Shown piece after piece: positions 45,070-55,222 of a DNA stretch of 64,000 bases (position 1 is its first letter; the number at the start of each line of letters is the position of its first letter). Source of the DNA: Amorphophallus konjac. Taxonomy: Eukaryota > Streptophyta > Magnoliopsida > Alismatales > Araceae. The notes beneath the pieces are model-generated. The model saw only the letters and a list, made by a program, of their open reading frames with translations, did no database searches and was not told the origin of the DNA. Where the stretch lies: positions 170,482,334 to 170,546,333 of the forward strand of contig CM040120.1 in NCBI GenBank assembly GCA_022559845.1, in the 5' to 3' direction. A program made the translations under genes and the position numbers.

Positions 45070-45468
45070 AACCGGTCGTTCCAGGGACCGTTTTATTTAT
45101 TGAGTAAGGCGGTGGACCTTAGCGATCTCGCCTAGACCGTTTCTTGTAAATGTTGGTCCTTCGTCTGATCGTATATTGACCTTACCGGCCCATCAAACGA
45201 CCGCTAAGCCGCTTTGACCCTGTGAGGCGGTGCAAGTGTAGCGGCCTAGACCGGACCATTTTTCATCATTAGGCGGTCAGTCGTGCGACCGTTTCTTGAT
45301 CAGGCGGCCCTGTCCAAGACCGTTTTCTATTCTGTTCAATATATAATGAAGTGATCGTGGCTAAGCGGTCATGGTAAAGACCGCTTGGGTCAGTGAAGCG
45401 GCCAGTCGTTCGAGCAGCTAGTCGTTCGATCGCTTACTAGAGCCTTGCGGCCCTTGACTAGACCGTTT
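45070..45468 (+). promoter_or_regulatory. dyad array: about ten RRGCG-N14-CGYTT modules
   Basis: Clear modules with a 14-bp spacer start at 45070, 45183, 45271, 45302, 45363 and 45445; 45396 is degenerate on the right; 45120, 45152 and 45239 have 13 bp. The best is 45363-45386, whose arms AAGCGGTC and GACCGCTT are perfect inverted repeats around 8 bases. Neighbours are typically 31-33 bp apart (45120/45152/45183; 45239/45271/45302; 45363/45396). The architecture equals that in the minus-strand Tekay-like LTR. Confidence 0.8.
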
Positions 45469-45855
45469 AGTCCCTGCAGTGTATGAATTCAATCCTATTT
45501 ATTTAACTATGCATTCGATGCTGCATGTGCGCCATGTTTAAATAGTTTTACAAACTATGGCACATTTTTATATCCCAATAGAATTATTTTCTCTTTCCTT
45601 GTGATGGAATCACTAGTCGTAGCCCGACGACCTTTAGTGTCGGCCCACCTGGGAGAGGTGGCAGGGTAGTCCCGGTGTATGATTTTTAAGTTGGTTTCCG
45701 TGGGCCCCCTTACTTGGCAGTAGCGTCCTACTGGGGGAAAAACTAGCTAGAGGCCTGGCTCAAGGCATTGAGCCTGTGTGTGCGCACGTGGTCTAGGGCG
45801 TGGACTGACATTGACGAGTGTGACCCTGACTAGTTCTTGACTTGGTTACAGTTAT

Positions 45856-48087
45856 TGATGTGACACAACCTAGGACTCAACAAGCAAGCACAATTAAGCA
45901 TTCAAAACGGACCGATAATAGCAACCGCTCACCTGATGCTCACTAAGACCTGGGGTAACTTGGCAATGCCAAGGGGAGGTTGTGTGGGCTAGGCCCTTGC
46001 TGGTAGAGGGCCAGCAAGGCCAAGGTTTGATTCCCTAAGGGTATGGATTCCCAAATCAAGGGTCCGACGAAGTGCCAAAGGGCACGGGTTCCACTCTCTT
46101 CCCACGATGATCACTTATAGCAAATGAGCTTAAGGATCGGGCTCTCGTCACGGCCAGCGGAGTTTATGAACTAATATTGAAAGAACAAGCATGAATTAGA
46201 GTAAAGTTTTGGAGCACTCACTCGACCGGTTTGAAGAAACAGGTCCCGCTCGGAGACGAGGGCGAGCGGGGAAGCGTGGGTTCCCCACACGCCGCGCCGG
46301 GGTAGCTTGACCTGTTTAAGCTATTACAACACTACACCCCATGCAAGGGGGGCATCGTGGGGAAGGGAAGATGATAGTTACATCCAAACACTACCTCCAC
46401 ACATGGAGGGGCCTTCAGCCGGCCAAGCGGGGAGGGGAATTTGAGAAGGGAACACCGAAGATGGGAGGTTGCCGATTCTGCCCAGTTGTGTGGGTGCTGA
46501 CAGGAGACTGATGAATTGACTGCTGCAACTGCTATCGAATTTTTTTGTGGACGAAACCACATGAAAAATCTTCGTAGTAGGCCGGGGAAGTCGTCCAAAT
46601 TTTATTAATTTCTCCTATCGTCGATGCTGGTCTGGGTGGAGGCCCGAACAGGGAGGCAGATTCTCGGACCGACAGCTCTTGGTTTCCAACAGCAGGTTGC
46701 AGAGGTTGCCCCGACAGCTCCCGAACTCAGAATCAAGCACCGTTGGAGTCGTTGGAACCGTGGACGAGTCTTCTTCGCAGAAAAACTGACGGGGAAGCTA
46801 AACGATGCCGGAGAAGACCAGGAAACTCTGAACAATGATGATAAGTTGGTGCAGACTGTGGGAAGCAGAACCACGTTGCTGAGGGAGAAAATTGATAACT
46901 CCTGCTACAAGATGCCGAACGGAGTTCCGCTTCTTGATTCTGAAAGTAGACAGAAGGAGGAAAAACTTTACAGAAGGGCTCTTGTCTTGATTCACGCTGG
47001 ATTTGTCGTGGCAGAGCTTCCAATCACGTTTAGGTGCTCTGTCAGAAGAGCTTCACGCAGTTGAGGGAGAACGGCTCTCCCGGGCAGCACAGTGCTCGGA
47101 CGACAACGAAACCACTTCCGTTGCGAAGAAGACAGGTAGACGCTTCCGACGATAGCTCTTGGACCTCTAGGGATGCCAGGGGAAGATGGGGTCACTGTTG
47201 CACTCCATTGGTTCTCTGCAGGCTCTCAGCGAAGGTGGAGGAAGGGTGATGGGGTGGCTGCTCTTGGTAGAGTGGAGTGGAGGGAAGGGGATGGGGGTGG
47301 CCTACTCAATGGGGAAATGAGTTGGGCGACTTTGGGCTATGGAGGGAAGGGGATATTCAAATTCAAATGGTCTTGGGAGGTGGAGGGTTGCATGGGGGAG
47401 AGGGAAGGGTGCTTGGGAAAGGGATGAGGTGGTTGGAGGGTGGCTTAGTGATTGGGGATGCTCCCTTGGGACTAGGGGGTGGAGTAACGGGATGTGTGGG
47501 GAAGGGGAGTGGCCTTTAATGGGGGTAGGTGGGAGAGTGGTGGTTGGATAGGGAGGAGAGAGAAAATTTTTGAAATTGGGTGTGGAGGAGAGAGAAAGGG
47601 GAGTGAAAGAGAGAGATTAAGAGAGGGATGGGTGGGATTCTCTCCCTAAGGCTTCTCACCTCACTAATGGATTCACTCCACCATAAAAATAAAGATAGAA
47701 CTCACAAAATGGCATTTTTTTTCATTCATTGATTCATTAGTTCCAAATGAAGGGAATGGGGCCCTATATATAGGCAACCCACATTTTACAATAAGACCCT
47801 GACAAAAGACTCAATGACAAATAACCGAGGGGGTAGGGGGGGCTCTTGGGCCAAGCCCAATGAAATGGGCCCAATAGCTAACTAAACAACATAATGACAC
47901 TCAAACTTAGGAAAATAAACACAAGACCTAGGGACATGACTCAAGAAAATGAAAATTACATCAAATGACTCAAATAGAAAGCACAAAAAGGATAATTGGG
48001 CCTTTATGGAGAGAGGCCTGAACTCAAATGGTGCCGGAGTGTGAGGAAGACCCGAGCCAAAGGGAGTCACGGGTGATGCCTCCATCA
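45856..48087 (-). repeat. 3' LTR of the non-autonomous chromovirus
   Basis: TGATGTGACACAACC to GCCTCCATCA on the plus strand. A TATA box on the minus strand (CTATATATAGG) is at 47764-47774. ORFs inside the LTR on both strands (for example 46624-47064) show no domain and are probably not genes. Confidence 0.95.
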
Positions 48088-48170
48088 AATCCCCTGGGCT
48101 GTGAAGAGCTCGACTCCGTCGAGTAGGGGTCCATCCGGCTGTGGTACTGCTCGAGAAGGTCGGGATCCAA

Positions 48171-49751
48171 CTACTGGAGATCCTCCCGACTCACCCATGA
48201 ATCCTCCGAAGGAGGCCGATCCTTCCACCTGACGAGATAGCGCTCGTATACCTTGCTCCGAGTGGTAGTGACTTGTTCATCCAATATTTGTTCTATGCGT
48301 TCACACTGGGCTCTCTTGGCTGGTGGTCTCTCCTCACAGGTGGGTGCTCTCTCAAGGGAAGGAATAGGCTCAATCTCCTCACTGGGTACCACAGTGGGTC
48401 CCTTATATGGCACTAAGTCGGCGACATTGAATGTGGGACTTACCCCATATTCCTCGGGGAGATCTAACTCATAGGCATTTGCACCAATGCGCCTCAGGAC
48501 CTGGAAGGGACCAGCCCCACGTGGCCTCAATTTGGAGGTGGCTCCCAGGGAGAGCCTCTCCATCCTTACCATCACAAAGTCACCCTCATGAAATTCTTGG
48601 TGACACCGATGAGAGTCGGCCTGCCTCTTATAAGCCTCATTCTTTTTGCTTATGTGCTTGCAAAGGCTTTCATGCAATTTTGTGAATGTTGACATTCTAG
48701 GGGTGATGGGTGGACCTGGGCAACCAAAAGTAGACCAATCATGCTTTGACGCTAGGAAGACTTTGATGGAATGGGGAGGACCGAGGCATCCATAGGTGAT
48801 CCGGTCATGCATGGGGGTGACAAATGCTGGGGGACCCGGACATCCATGAATACTCCTATCATGCCTACGACTCATGATGAGTGAAGGTGGACCACTACAT
48901 CCGAATTTGGACCACTCATGCCTTCTACTTGACATATGGGTGATATGAATGAATGGACCCAACATAGTGTTCATGCCAAGCGGTGTGGTAAGCCTAGACA
49001 CATGCATATTTTTCCTAAAGGTGACTTTCATGTGTATAGTTGTGGGACAACCCTTTAACTGCCATTGGAAAGGATCGAATGGATCTAAGAAGGTGGTCAT
49101 CATGGGGTGGGGCACAACCTTATTACCTAGGGGTATGTGGCCCAAGGTCATGGTTCCCAAGGTGTAACCCGGGTCTAGGATGGGGTGAATTAGGTCTAAC
49201 ATGGTGGGTTGGGATAGGGAATGGTGGGTGGTGGATAAGGTGGTTGGATCACATGGGGAACTAGACTCCCATAGGAAGGGATCAAAGGGGTCGTGGAAAG
49301 GTCTTCCTAGAGGGAGGCACTCTATGTCTTCAAGGTTCCCAAATTGTGAGTCATCTTCCTCTAAGGTAATTGGGCCAAGGTTTCTAGTTGGTTGACTGAT
49401 CAAAGTATTTGGGATCTCAATGGTAGGGGAGTGGATCGAGATGGGTTCTTCTACCATAGGGAGAAGGAAAAGGAGGTCGCTAGTGTAGCAACCAATGGTA
49501 TAGACCGAGGTGATTGACCCGATGCATAGGTGTAGGAGGCCAAGGCTCCTAGGTTGTTCGGCCATAGGGGTCAACATGCTAGTGAACTCAATTTGCCATG
49601 CTAAGCCTCTAAGAAAATCCTCTAAGGTCTCTACTTGATAAGATGCTTGGATTGTGGTGTGATAAGAGGAGTGGGCACTATGGGATGATTTTCCTTCATG
49701 GGTGAGAAATCGTGGGCCGTGATCTCTCTTATTGGGCTCTTCTTTAGCCAA
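48171..49751 (-). pseudogene. chimeric ORF: unfamiliar N-terminal region, HDxSxxGCPGPP repeats, integrase tail and chromodomain
   Basis: A 526-residue frame. Residues 1 to about 290 match no family I know and contain two DPFDPFxW motifs (FHDPFDPFLWESSSP, FLDPFDPFQWQ). Next come four related repeats: RRHEWSKFGCSGPP, RRHDRSIHGCPGPP, MHDRITYGCLGPP and KHDWSTFGCPGPP. From about residue 355 it is integrase C-terminal text (EFHEGDFVMVRMERLSLG, SKLRPRGAGPFQVLRRIG, NVADLVPYKGP), and the end is a chromodomain, YLVRWKDRPPSEDSWV. The start lies in another frame from the gag ORF. Long openness without catalytic domains suggests either chance or selection on a new protein; I cannot decide which. Confidence 0.78.
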
Positions 49752-50677
49752 CTAACAAGGGTTTCCCCTAAGATGAGATTGACTCCAACTAGAGATGGTG
49801 ATGTAAGGTGAAGACCCTCGTGTGTTGTTTCTTCTTCAATTTGGGCTTGGGTTTCCTCCAAGGTGGAGAGTGGGTTTGGAGTGTTCACCACTATGGGGTG
49901 GGGTATGGGTTCTTCTTCCAAGGAGGTGAGAGGGGCTTTTGAGGGTGTGGTGATGATTGGGGCATGGTGTATCCGGGGTGGTAGGTAGTGGGAAACTTGG
50001 GTTAGGATAGGTGAGGGTAGTAGTGGAGGCTTTGGTGGGAGTTGGATTGGGGTAGGGAGAGGAAGATGGGTGGGTTGAAGGGGTTTGGGTTGATTTGTTT
50101 TGGGAGGAGTGTCCCCTTTTGGGGGTGATGGAGAGGTAGTGGTGGGGGTTACCATGGACTTAGGTGGAGAGTTGGCCATGGGGCCCAATTAGGTATGGGG
50201 ACCTATGGTTGTGGTGTGGACTTGGAGGTGGGGTGTAAATGTAGTGGTTGGGGTGGGAGAGATGGGAAGTGGTGGGGAATGGGTGATTGGGGTCTTGGAT
50301 TGACCGGGTGGGGATGAAGGAGTTGAAGTGCTCCTTGGGCTTTTGTGATTTGAGTAGGAGGGAGAGGGTTGGAGAGTGTAGGTTTTCCTAAGCTCGACCT
50401 TCATCTCATCCCAAGTGCTAATGGGGGCTTCCCTGCGGATCCTTCTTAAACCTTCCACAACTAACCAATGAGTTTTAGCTTGTTTGGAGAGGTGTTCCTT
50501 GGCTAGCCTCATTCTCCTTTCTTCGTTCAAGGGGCAACTTTTAAAGAATTGGTCTAGGGAAATCTCCCAATCTAGGTAAAGGCTTGGGCTGTTGGATCCA
50601 TCAAAGGCGGGGGTTTTGATTTTCAAGTGTTCTAAAAATATGGTTTCTAGATTTCCCCAAAGGTCACTCTCATTCAC
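49752..50677 (-). pseudogene. gag of the non-autonomous chromovirus
   Basis: ATG at 50677 (MNESDLWGNLETIFLEHL). Capsid-like text: KIKTPAFDGSNSPSLYLDWE, NEERRMRLAKEHLSKQAKTH and APISTWDEMKVELRKTYTLQ, like gag of Galadriel/Reina chromoviruses. Then a Pro/Thr/Ser-rich linker. A TAA at 50189-50191 interrupts it; the same frame stays open to 49631, rich in proline, and overlaps the next ORF, which lies in a different frame. No zinc knuckle is seen. Confidence 0.8.
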
Positions 50678-50909
50678 TCTTGGTGCACGTCTATTTCCTT
50701 CAAGTCGGTCGAGTCATGATATCTTCAAGCCGATTAAGGACATTAGGTAGGGCTTCTATGATAGAGGTGTTGCTACCCACTTTGTTGGATGGGGATGGAT
50801 ATGACGGGTATGAAGTGGTCATTCTAGTGGACATGGGAGATGCAACCGAGGACTCTAAATGCATAAACATGCCCTAGGACCAACTTGTGGAGAGATAAGT
50901 TGTGAACTT

Positions 50910-50922
50910 GCTCTGATACCAA
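50910..50922 (-). other. initiator-Met primer binding site of the non-autonomous element
   Basis: Minus strand TTGGTATCAGAGC, one base after the LTR end at 50924. Confidence 0.93.
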
Positions 50923-50923
50923 T

Positions 50924-53155
50924 TGATGTGACACAACCTAGGACTCAACAAGCAAGCACAATTAAGCATTCAAAACGGACCGATAATAGCAACCGCTCAC
51001 CCGATGCTCACTAAGACCCGGGGTAACTTGGCAATGCCAAGGGGAGGTTGTGTGGGCTAGGCCCTTGCTGGTAGAGGGCCAGCAAGGCCAAGGTTTGATT
51101 CCCCAAGGGTATGGCTTCCCAAATCAAGGGTCCGACGAAGTGCCAAAGGGCACGGGTTCCACTCTCTTCCCACGATGATCACTTATAGCAAATGAGCTTA
51201 AGGATCGGGCTCTCGTCACCGCCAGTGGAGTTTATGAACTAATATTGAAAGAATAAGCATGAATTAGAGCAAAGTTTTGGAGCACTCACTCGACCGGTTT
51301 GAAGAAACCGGTCCCGCTCGGAGACGAGGGCGAGCGGGGAAGTGTGGGTTCCCCACACGCCGCGCCGGGGTAGCTTGACCTGTTTAAGCTATTACAACAC
51401 TACACCCCATGCAAGGGGGGGATCGTGGGGAAGGGAAGATGATATTTACATCCAAACACTACCTCCACATAGGGAGGGGCCTTCAGCCGGCCAAGCGGGG
51501 AGGGGAATTTGAGAAGGGAACACCGAAGATGGGAGGTTGCCGATTCTACCTAGTTGTGTGGGTGCTGACAGGAGACTGATGAATTGACTGCTGCAACTGC
51601 TACCGAATTTTTTTGTGGACGAAACCACCTGAAAAATCTTCGTAGTAGGCCGGGGAAGTCGTCCAAATTTTATTAATTTCTTCTGTCGTCGATGCTGGTC
51701 TAGGTGGAGGCCCGAACAGGGAGGCAGATTCTCAGACTGACAGCTCCTAGTTTTCAACAGCAGGTTGCAGAGGTTGCGCCGACAGCTCCCGAACTCAGAA
51801 TCGAGCACCGTTGGAGTCGTTGGAACCGTGGACGAGTCTTCTTCGTAGAAAAACTGACGGGGAAGACAAACGATGCCAGAGAAGACCAGGAAAGTCTGAA
51901 TAATGATGACAAGTCGGAGCAGACTGTGGGAAGCAGAACCACGTGGCTGAGGGAGAAAATTGATAACTCCTGTTATAAGATGCTGAACGGAGTTCCGCTT
52001 CTTGATTCTGAAAGTACACAGAAGGAGGAAAAACTTTACAGAAGGGCTCTTGTCTTGATTCACGCTGGATTTGTCGTGATAGAGCTTCCAATCACGTTCA
52101 GGTGCTCTGTCAGGAGAGCTTCGCGCAGTCGAGGGAGAACGGCTCTCCCGGGCAGCACGGTGCTCGGACGACAACGAAACCACTTCCGTTGTGAAGAAGA
52201 CAGGAAGACGCTTCCGAAAATAGCTCTTGGACTTCCAGGGACGCCAGGGGGAAGACAGGGTCGCTGCTACACTCCACTGGTTCTCTGCAGGCTCTCAGCC
52301 AAGGTAGAGGAAGGGTGATGGGGTGGCTGCTCTTGGTAGAGTGGAGTGGAGGGAAGGGGATGGGGGTGGCCTACTCAATGGGGAAATGAGTTGGGCGACT
52401 TTGGGCTATGGAGGGAAGGGGATATTCAAATTCAAATGGTCTTGGGAGGTGGAGGGTTGCATGGGGGAGAGGGAAGGGTGCTTGGGAAAGGGAAGAGGTG
52501 GTTGGAGGGTGGCTTAGTGATTGGGGATGCTCCCTTGGGACTAAGGGGTGGAGTAATGGGATGTGTGGGGAAGGGGAGTGACCTTTAATGGGGATAGGTG
52601 GGAGAGTGGTGGTTGGGAAGGGAGGAGAGAGAAAATTTTTGAAATTGGGTGTGGAGGAGAGAGAAAGGGGAGTGAAAGAGAGAGATTAAGAGAGGGATGG
52701 GTGGGATTCTCTCCCTAAGGCTTCTCACCTCACTAATGGATTCACTCCACCATAAAAATAAAGATAGAACTCACAAAATGGCATTTTTTTTCATTCATTG
52801 GTTCATTAGTTCCAAATGAAGGGAATGAGGCCCTATATATAGGCACCCCACATTTTACAATAAGACCCTGACAAAAGACTCAATGACAAATAACCGAGGG
52901 GGTAGGGGGGCTCTTGGGCCAAGCCCAATGAAATGGGCCCAATAGCTAACTAAACAACATAATGACACTCAAACATAGGAAAATAAACACAAGACCTAGG
53001 GACATGACTCAAGAAAATGAAAATTACATCAAATGACTCAAATAGAAAGCACAAAAAGGATAATTGGGCCTTTAGGGAGAGAGGCTCGAACTCAAATGGT
53101 GCCGGAGTGTGAGGAAGACCCGAGCCAAAGGGAGTCACGGGTGATGCCTCCATCA
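50924..53155 (-). repeat. 5' LTR of the non-autonomous chromovirus
   Basis: 2232 bp, same ends as 45856-48087. By eye the copies differ at scattered single positions only. A long minus-strand ORF (51446-52183) is disrupted in the other copy and is judged spurious. Confidence 0.95.
52834..52841 (-). promoter_or_regulatory. TATA box of the non-autonomous element
   Basis: CCTATATATAGG, a palindromic TATA box about 320 bp into the LTR from its minus-strand start. It is conserved in the partner LTR at 47765-47772. Confidence 0.75.
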
Positions 53156-53882
53156 GTTATGTGTCTCACTTTCCGCATTCCAGGCTAGTGGAGATAGTTG
53201 AGACGTAGTATATGTCGTCAGTGGACGCGTCTGGTCTTCTTTCTGGTGGTCCTCTCTTTCTCCTTTCACTTGTCACTTGGACATGTTGAATTTTCATTCT
53301 ATTGTTAGATTATGATTCTCGTGTTTAATTATTCGTTTGAATCTTAAATGGCATTTTAGTTAGCTGTCTTCAATTATTCATATACCAGTACAGCTTTATT
53401 AACTATTGTTTTTCTTATGCCATTGCATTATTAATTACTTTTATAAGTTTAGCTACAAGGTAGGGATTCGCGTGAACCCTACTGAGTCTATGTTGTGACA
53501 CTCACCCTTCCTTTCCAGGTGAGATGGAGCAGCAGTCCACGGGTTTCCCACGTGCTTTTGGCAGGAAGTCATAGGTGCCAATAGTGGTCTTTCTTTCCCT
53601 TTTGACCGGGGTATGCCCCGTGTAGTTGTTTATTTTGACCTTTGTACAGTGTTGGGGCTTGTAATGGTTGGATCTGGACTATTATACATAAATATATCAC
53701 TCTGATATTATCAATTGCTTCGGCTTAAAATTACTATTTTATAATGCACGCGTGATTCCCGTTCATCATGCACTTCCTCAACCAATCCTCCCAACCCTTA
53801 CGGGACCTCATCAGCCTCTTGGGTGGCGTCTCCGAGTTCTTGGTATCGATTTACCGGTATCCGGATCTGCGGGTCATTATAG

Positions 53883-53895
53883 TTGGTATCAGAGC
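53883..53895 (+). other. initiator-Met primer binding site of the second Tekay-like element
   Basis: TTGGTATCAGAGC, six bases after the CA that ends the 5' LTR. Confidence 0.93.
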
Positions 53896-54036
53896 AATGT
53901 TGGGGTGATGTATAAGGAATTGAAATTGCATTAGTCCGGAACAAGTCCATGTGTACCACTATTGCTGGCTTAGGCTATTTTTCCGTGATTACTTATGGTT
54001 CTTTCGTTGTGTGTCTTCTTTTAAGCGTAGATCTAA

Positions 54037-55213
54037 ATGCCGCCTAGACGGAGAGTTTGATTCCAAACTAATGTGCCCCAAGATGTTCCAAGAGAAGAGA
54101 GCGATACTTCGTCTCATCCAGTGAATGTTCAAGGGCAAGGCCATGTTGACCCTATTACTGGTGAAGATTTATTGCCTCAAGGTGGTCGTGGTCGAGATCT
54201 AAAGGAATTTCTTTTATTCCACCCACCAACGTATGAAGGACAAGCGGATCCAGATGCGGCTAGGGTTTGGCTGGATGCGACCGAGCGTGTGTTCTGTTCT
54301 ATGGAGTGCACCGAAGATGAGAAGGCAATGCTAGCTACATTCCAGTTGCAGGGTGTAGCACTTGCGTGGTGGACCACGGAGTGGGAGGTGACTTTTAAGT
54401 TCCATCCTCTTCGACTGATTACATTGAAGGAGTTTGTTACTTCGTTTGAGCATACATATAGTCCAACTTATCTCAGGATGGACAAAATGTACCAATTTAT
54501 GGAGTTGGCCCAAGGTGATATGACAGTTTGTAGTATTGGAACAAATTTATGGAGTTGGGTCGATATGCTCCTCATATTCTTGCTGATGAAGGGCTAAACA
54601 CTAAACAATTTTTGCGTGGTTTGAAGCCAGAGCTGAGGCAACCTCTTATTGCAACCAGAGTGGTAGAGTTAGATATGGCTTATCTGGCAGCAACAGCATT
54701 AGAACTGGATATGGCAAGATCTCGAGAGCGAACCCAGGTTGAGCCAATACAGCATAGTGTACAACATATGCAGGCTAGTAGTCAACCAAGTGTGATGGGG
54801 GTACCATCTTTTGTTCCTTCTGCCAGTGGTACTTCCTCTATGAAATCTAAATTCAGGCGGATGTTTAGGAAATCCAAGAAGCAGTATGATCGGCAAGCTT
54901 CCTCTGGTAACGTGCAACAATCATCACCCTCTTCTTTTCAACGACAGGGATCGGTGGTTAGTTAGCCGAGACCATGTCCGAGGTGTGGTGGTAGTCATTT
55001 GGGTAGACCGTGTTCGATGCCCGTGGTGTGTTTTCGGTGCGATCAGGTGGGACATGTGGTCCGTGACTGTCCGTTGAGGCTGAAGCAGCATGTTCCGTTT
55101 CATAGCCATAACAGTTCCGACCTCCACCACCATCACAGTCATAACAGTATTCTCAGGCATCAATATCATCATCGTAATAGTCTACTGCAGGTGGAAAGAA
55201 GCAAAAAGGGAGA
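54037..55213 (+). pseudogene. Tekay-like gag with two zinc knuckles, broken
   Basis: ATG at 54037 (MPPRRRV) is the likely start; a TGA follows at 54058. Capsid text: EFLLFHPPTYEGQADPDAAR, VFCSMECTEDEKAMLATFQL and GVALAWWTTEWE. The frame shifts near 54535, where FMELGRYAPHILADEGLNTK continues in another frame. After a stop at 54963 the knuckles CPRCGGSHLGRPC and CFRCDQVGHVVRDC bind zinc in the nucleocapsid; they lie in yet another frame at about 54975-55075. Confidence 0.9.
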
Positions 55214-55222
55214 GTCACGCAT

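Larger units (their letters stand above)
45856..53155 (-). mobile_element. non-autonomous chromovirus (Galadriel/Reina-like relics), complete 7.3 kb
   Basis: Two 2232-bp LTRs (45856-48087, 50924-53155), perfect GTTAT duplication (45851-45855, 53156-53160) and an initiator-Met primer site at 50910 on the minus strand. The 2.8-kb interior keeps a gag start and an integrase C-terminus with chromodomain, but has no protease, RT, RNase H or integrase core. It therefore needs enzymes from another element. LTR copies look very similar, so it moved fairly recently despite lacking pol. Confidence 0.93.
44296..53876 (+). repeat. 5' LTR of the second Tekay-like element, split by 45856-53155
   Basis: Two parts, 44296-45855 and 53161-53876, joined through the GTTAT duplication. 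The usual TG start is mutated to TT here. The end is set by CA in GCGGGTCA, six bases before the primer site. CCTACTGAGTC...CTCACCC at about 53481 matches other Tekay-like LTRs. Confidence 0.82.

Noticed and set aside
46624..47064. 146-residue plus-strand ORF in an LTR, with a 204-residue counterpart at 51704
   Set aside because: Present twice only because LTRs are duplicated; antisense to the element, no start context or domain, and the lengths differ through stop changes.
51446..52183. 245-residue minus-strand ORF in the LTR of the non-autonomous chromovirus
   Set aside because: Broken into pieces in the partner LTR, lies across the transcribed leader, and shows no domain.
53883..53895. 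tRNA gene for initiator Met
   Set aside because: Only the 13-base primer complement is present; no cloverleaf around it. The same holds at 34119 and 50910.
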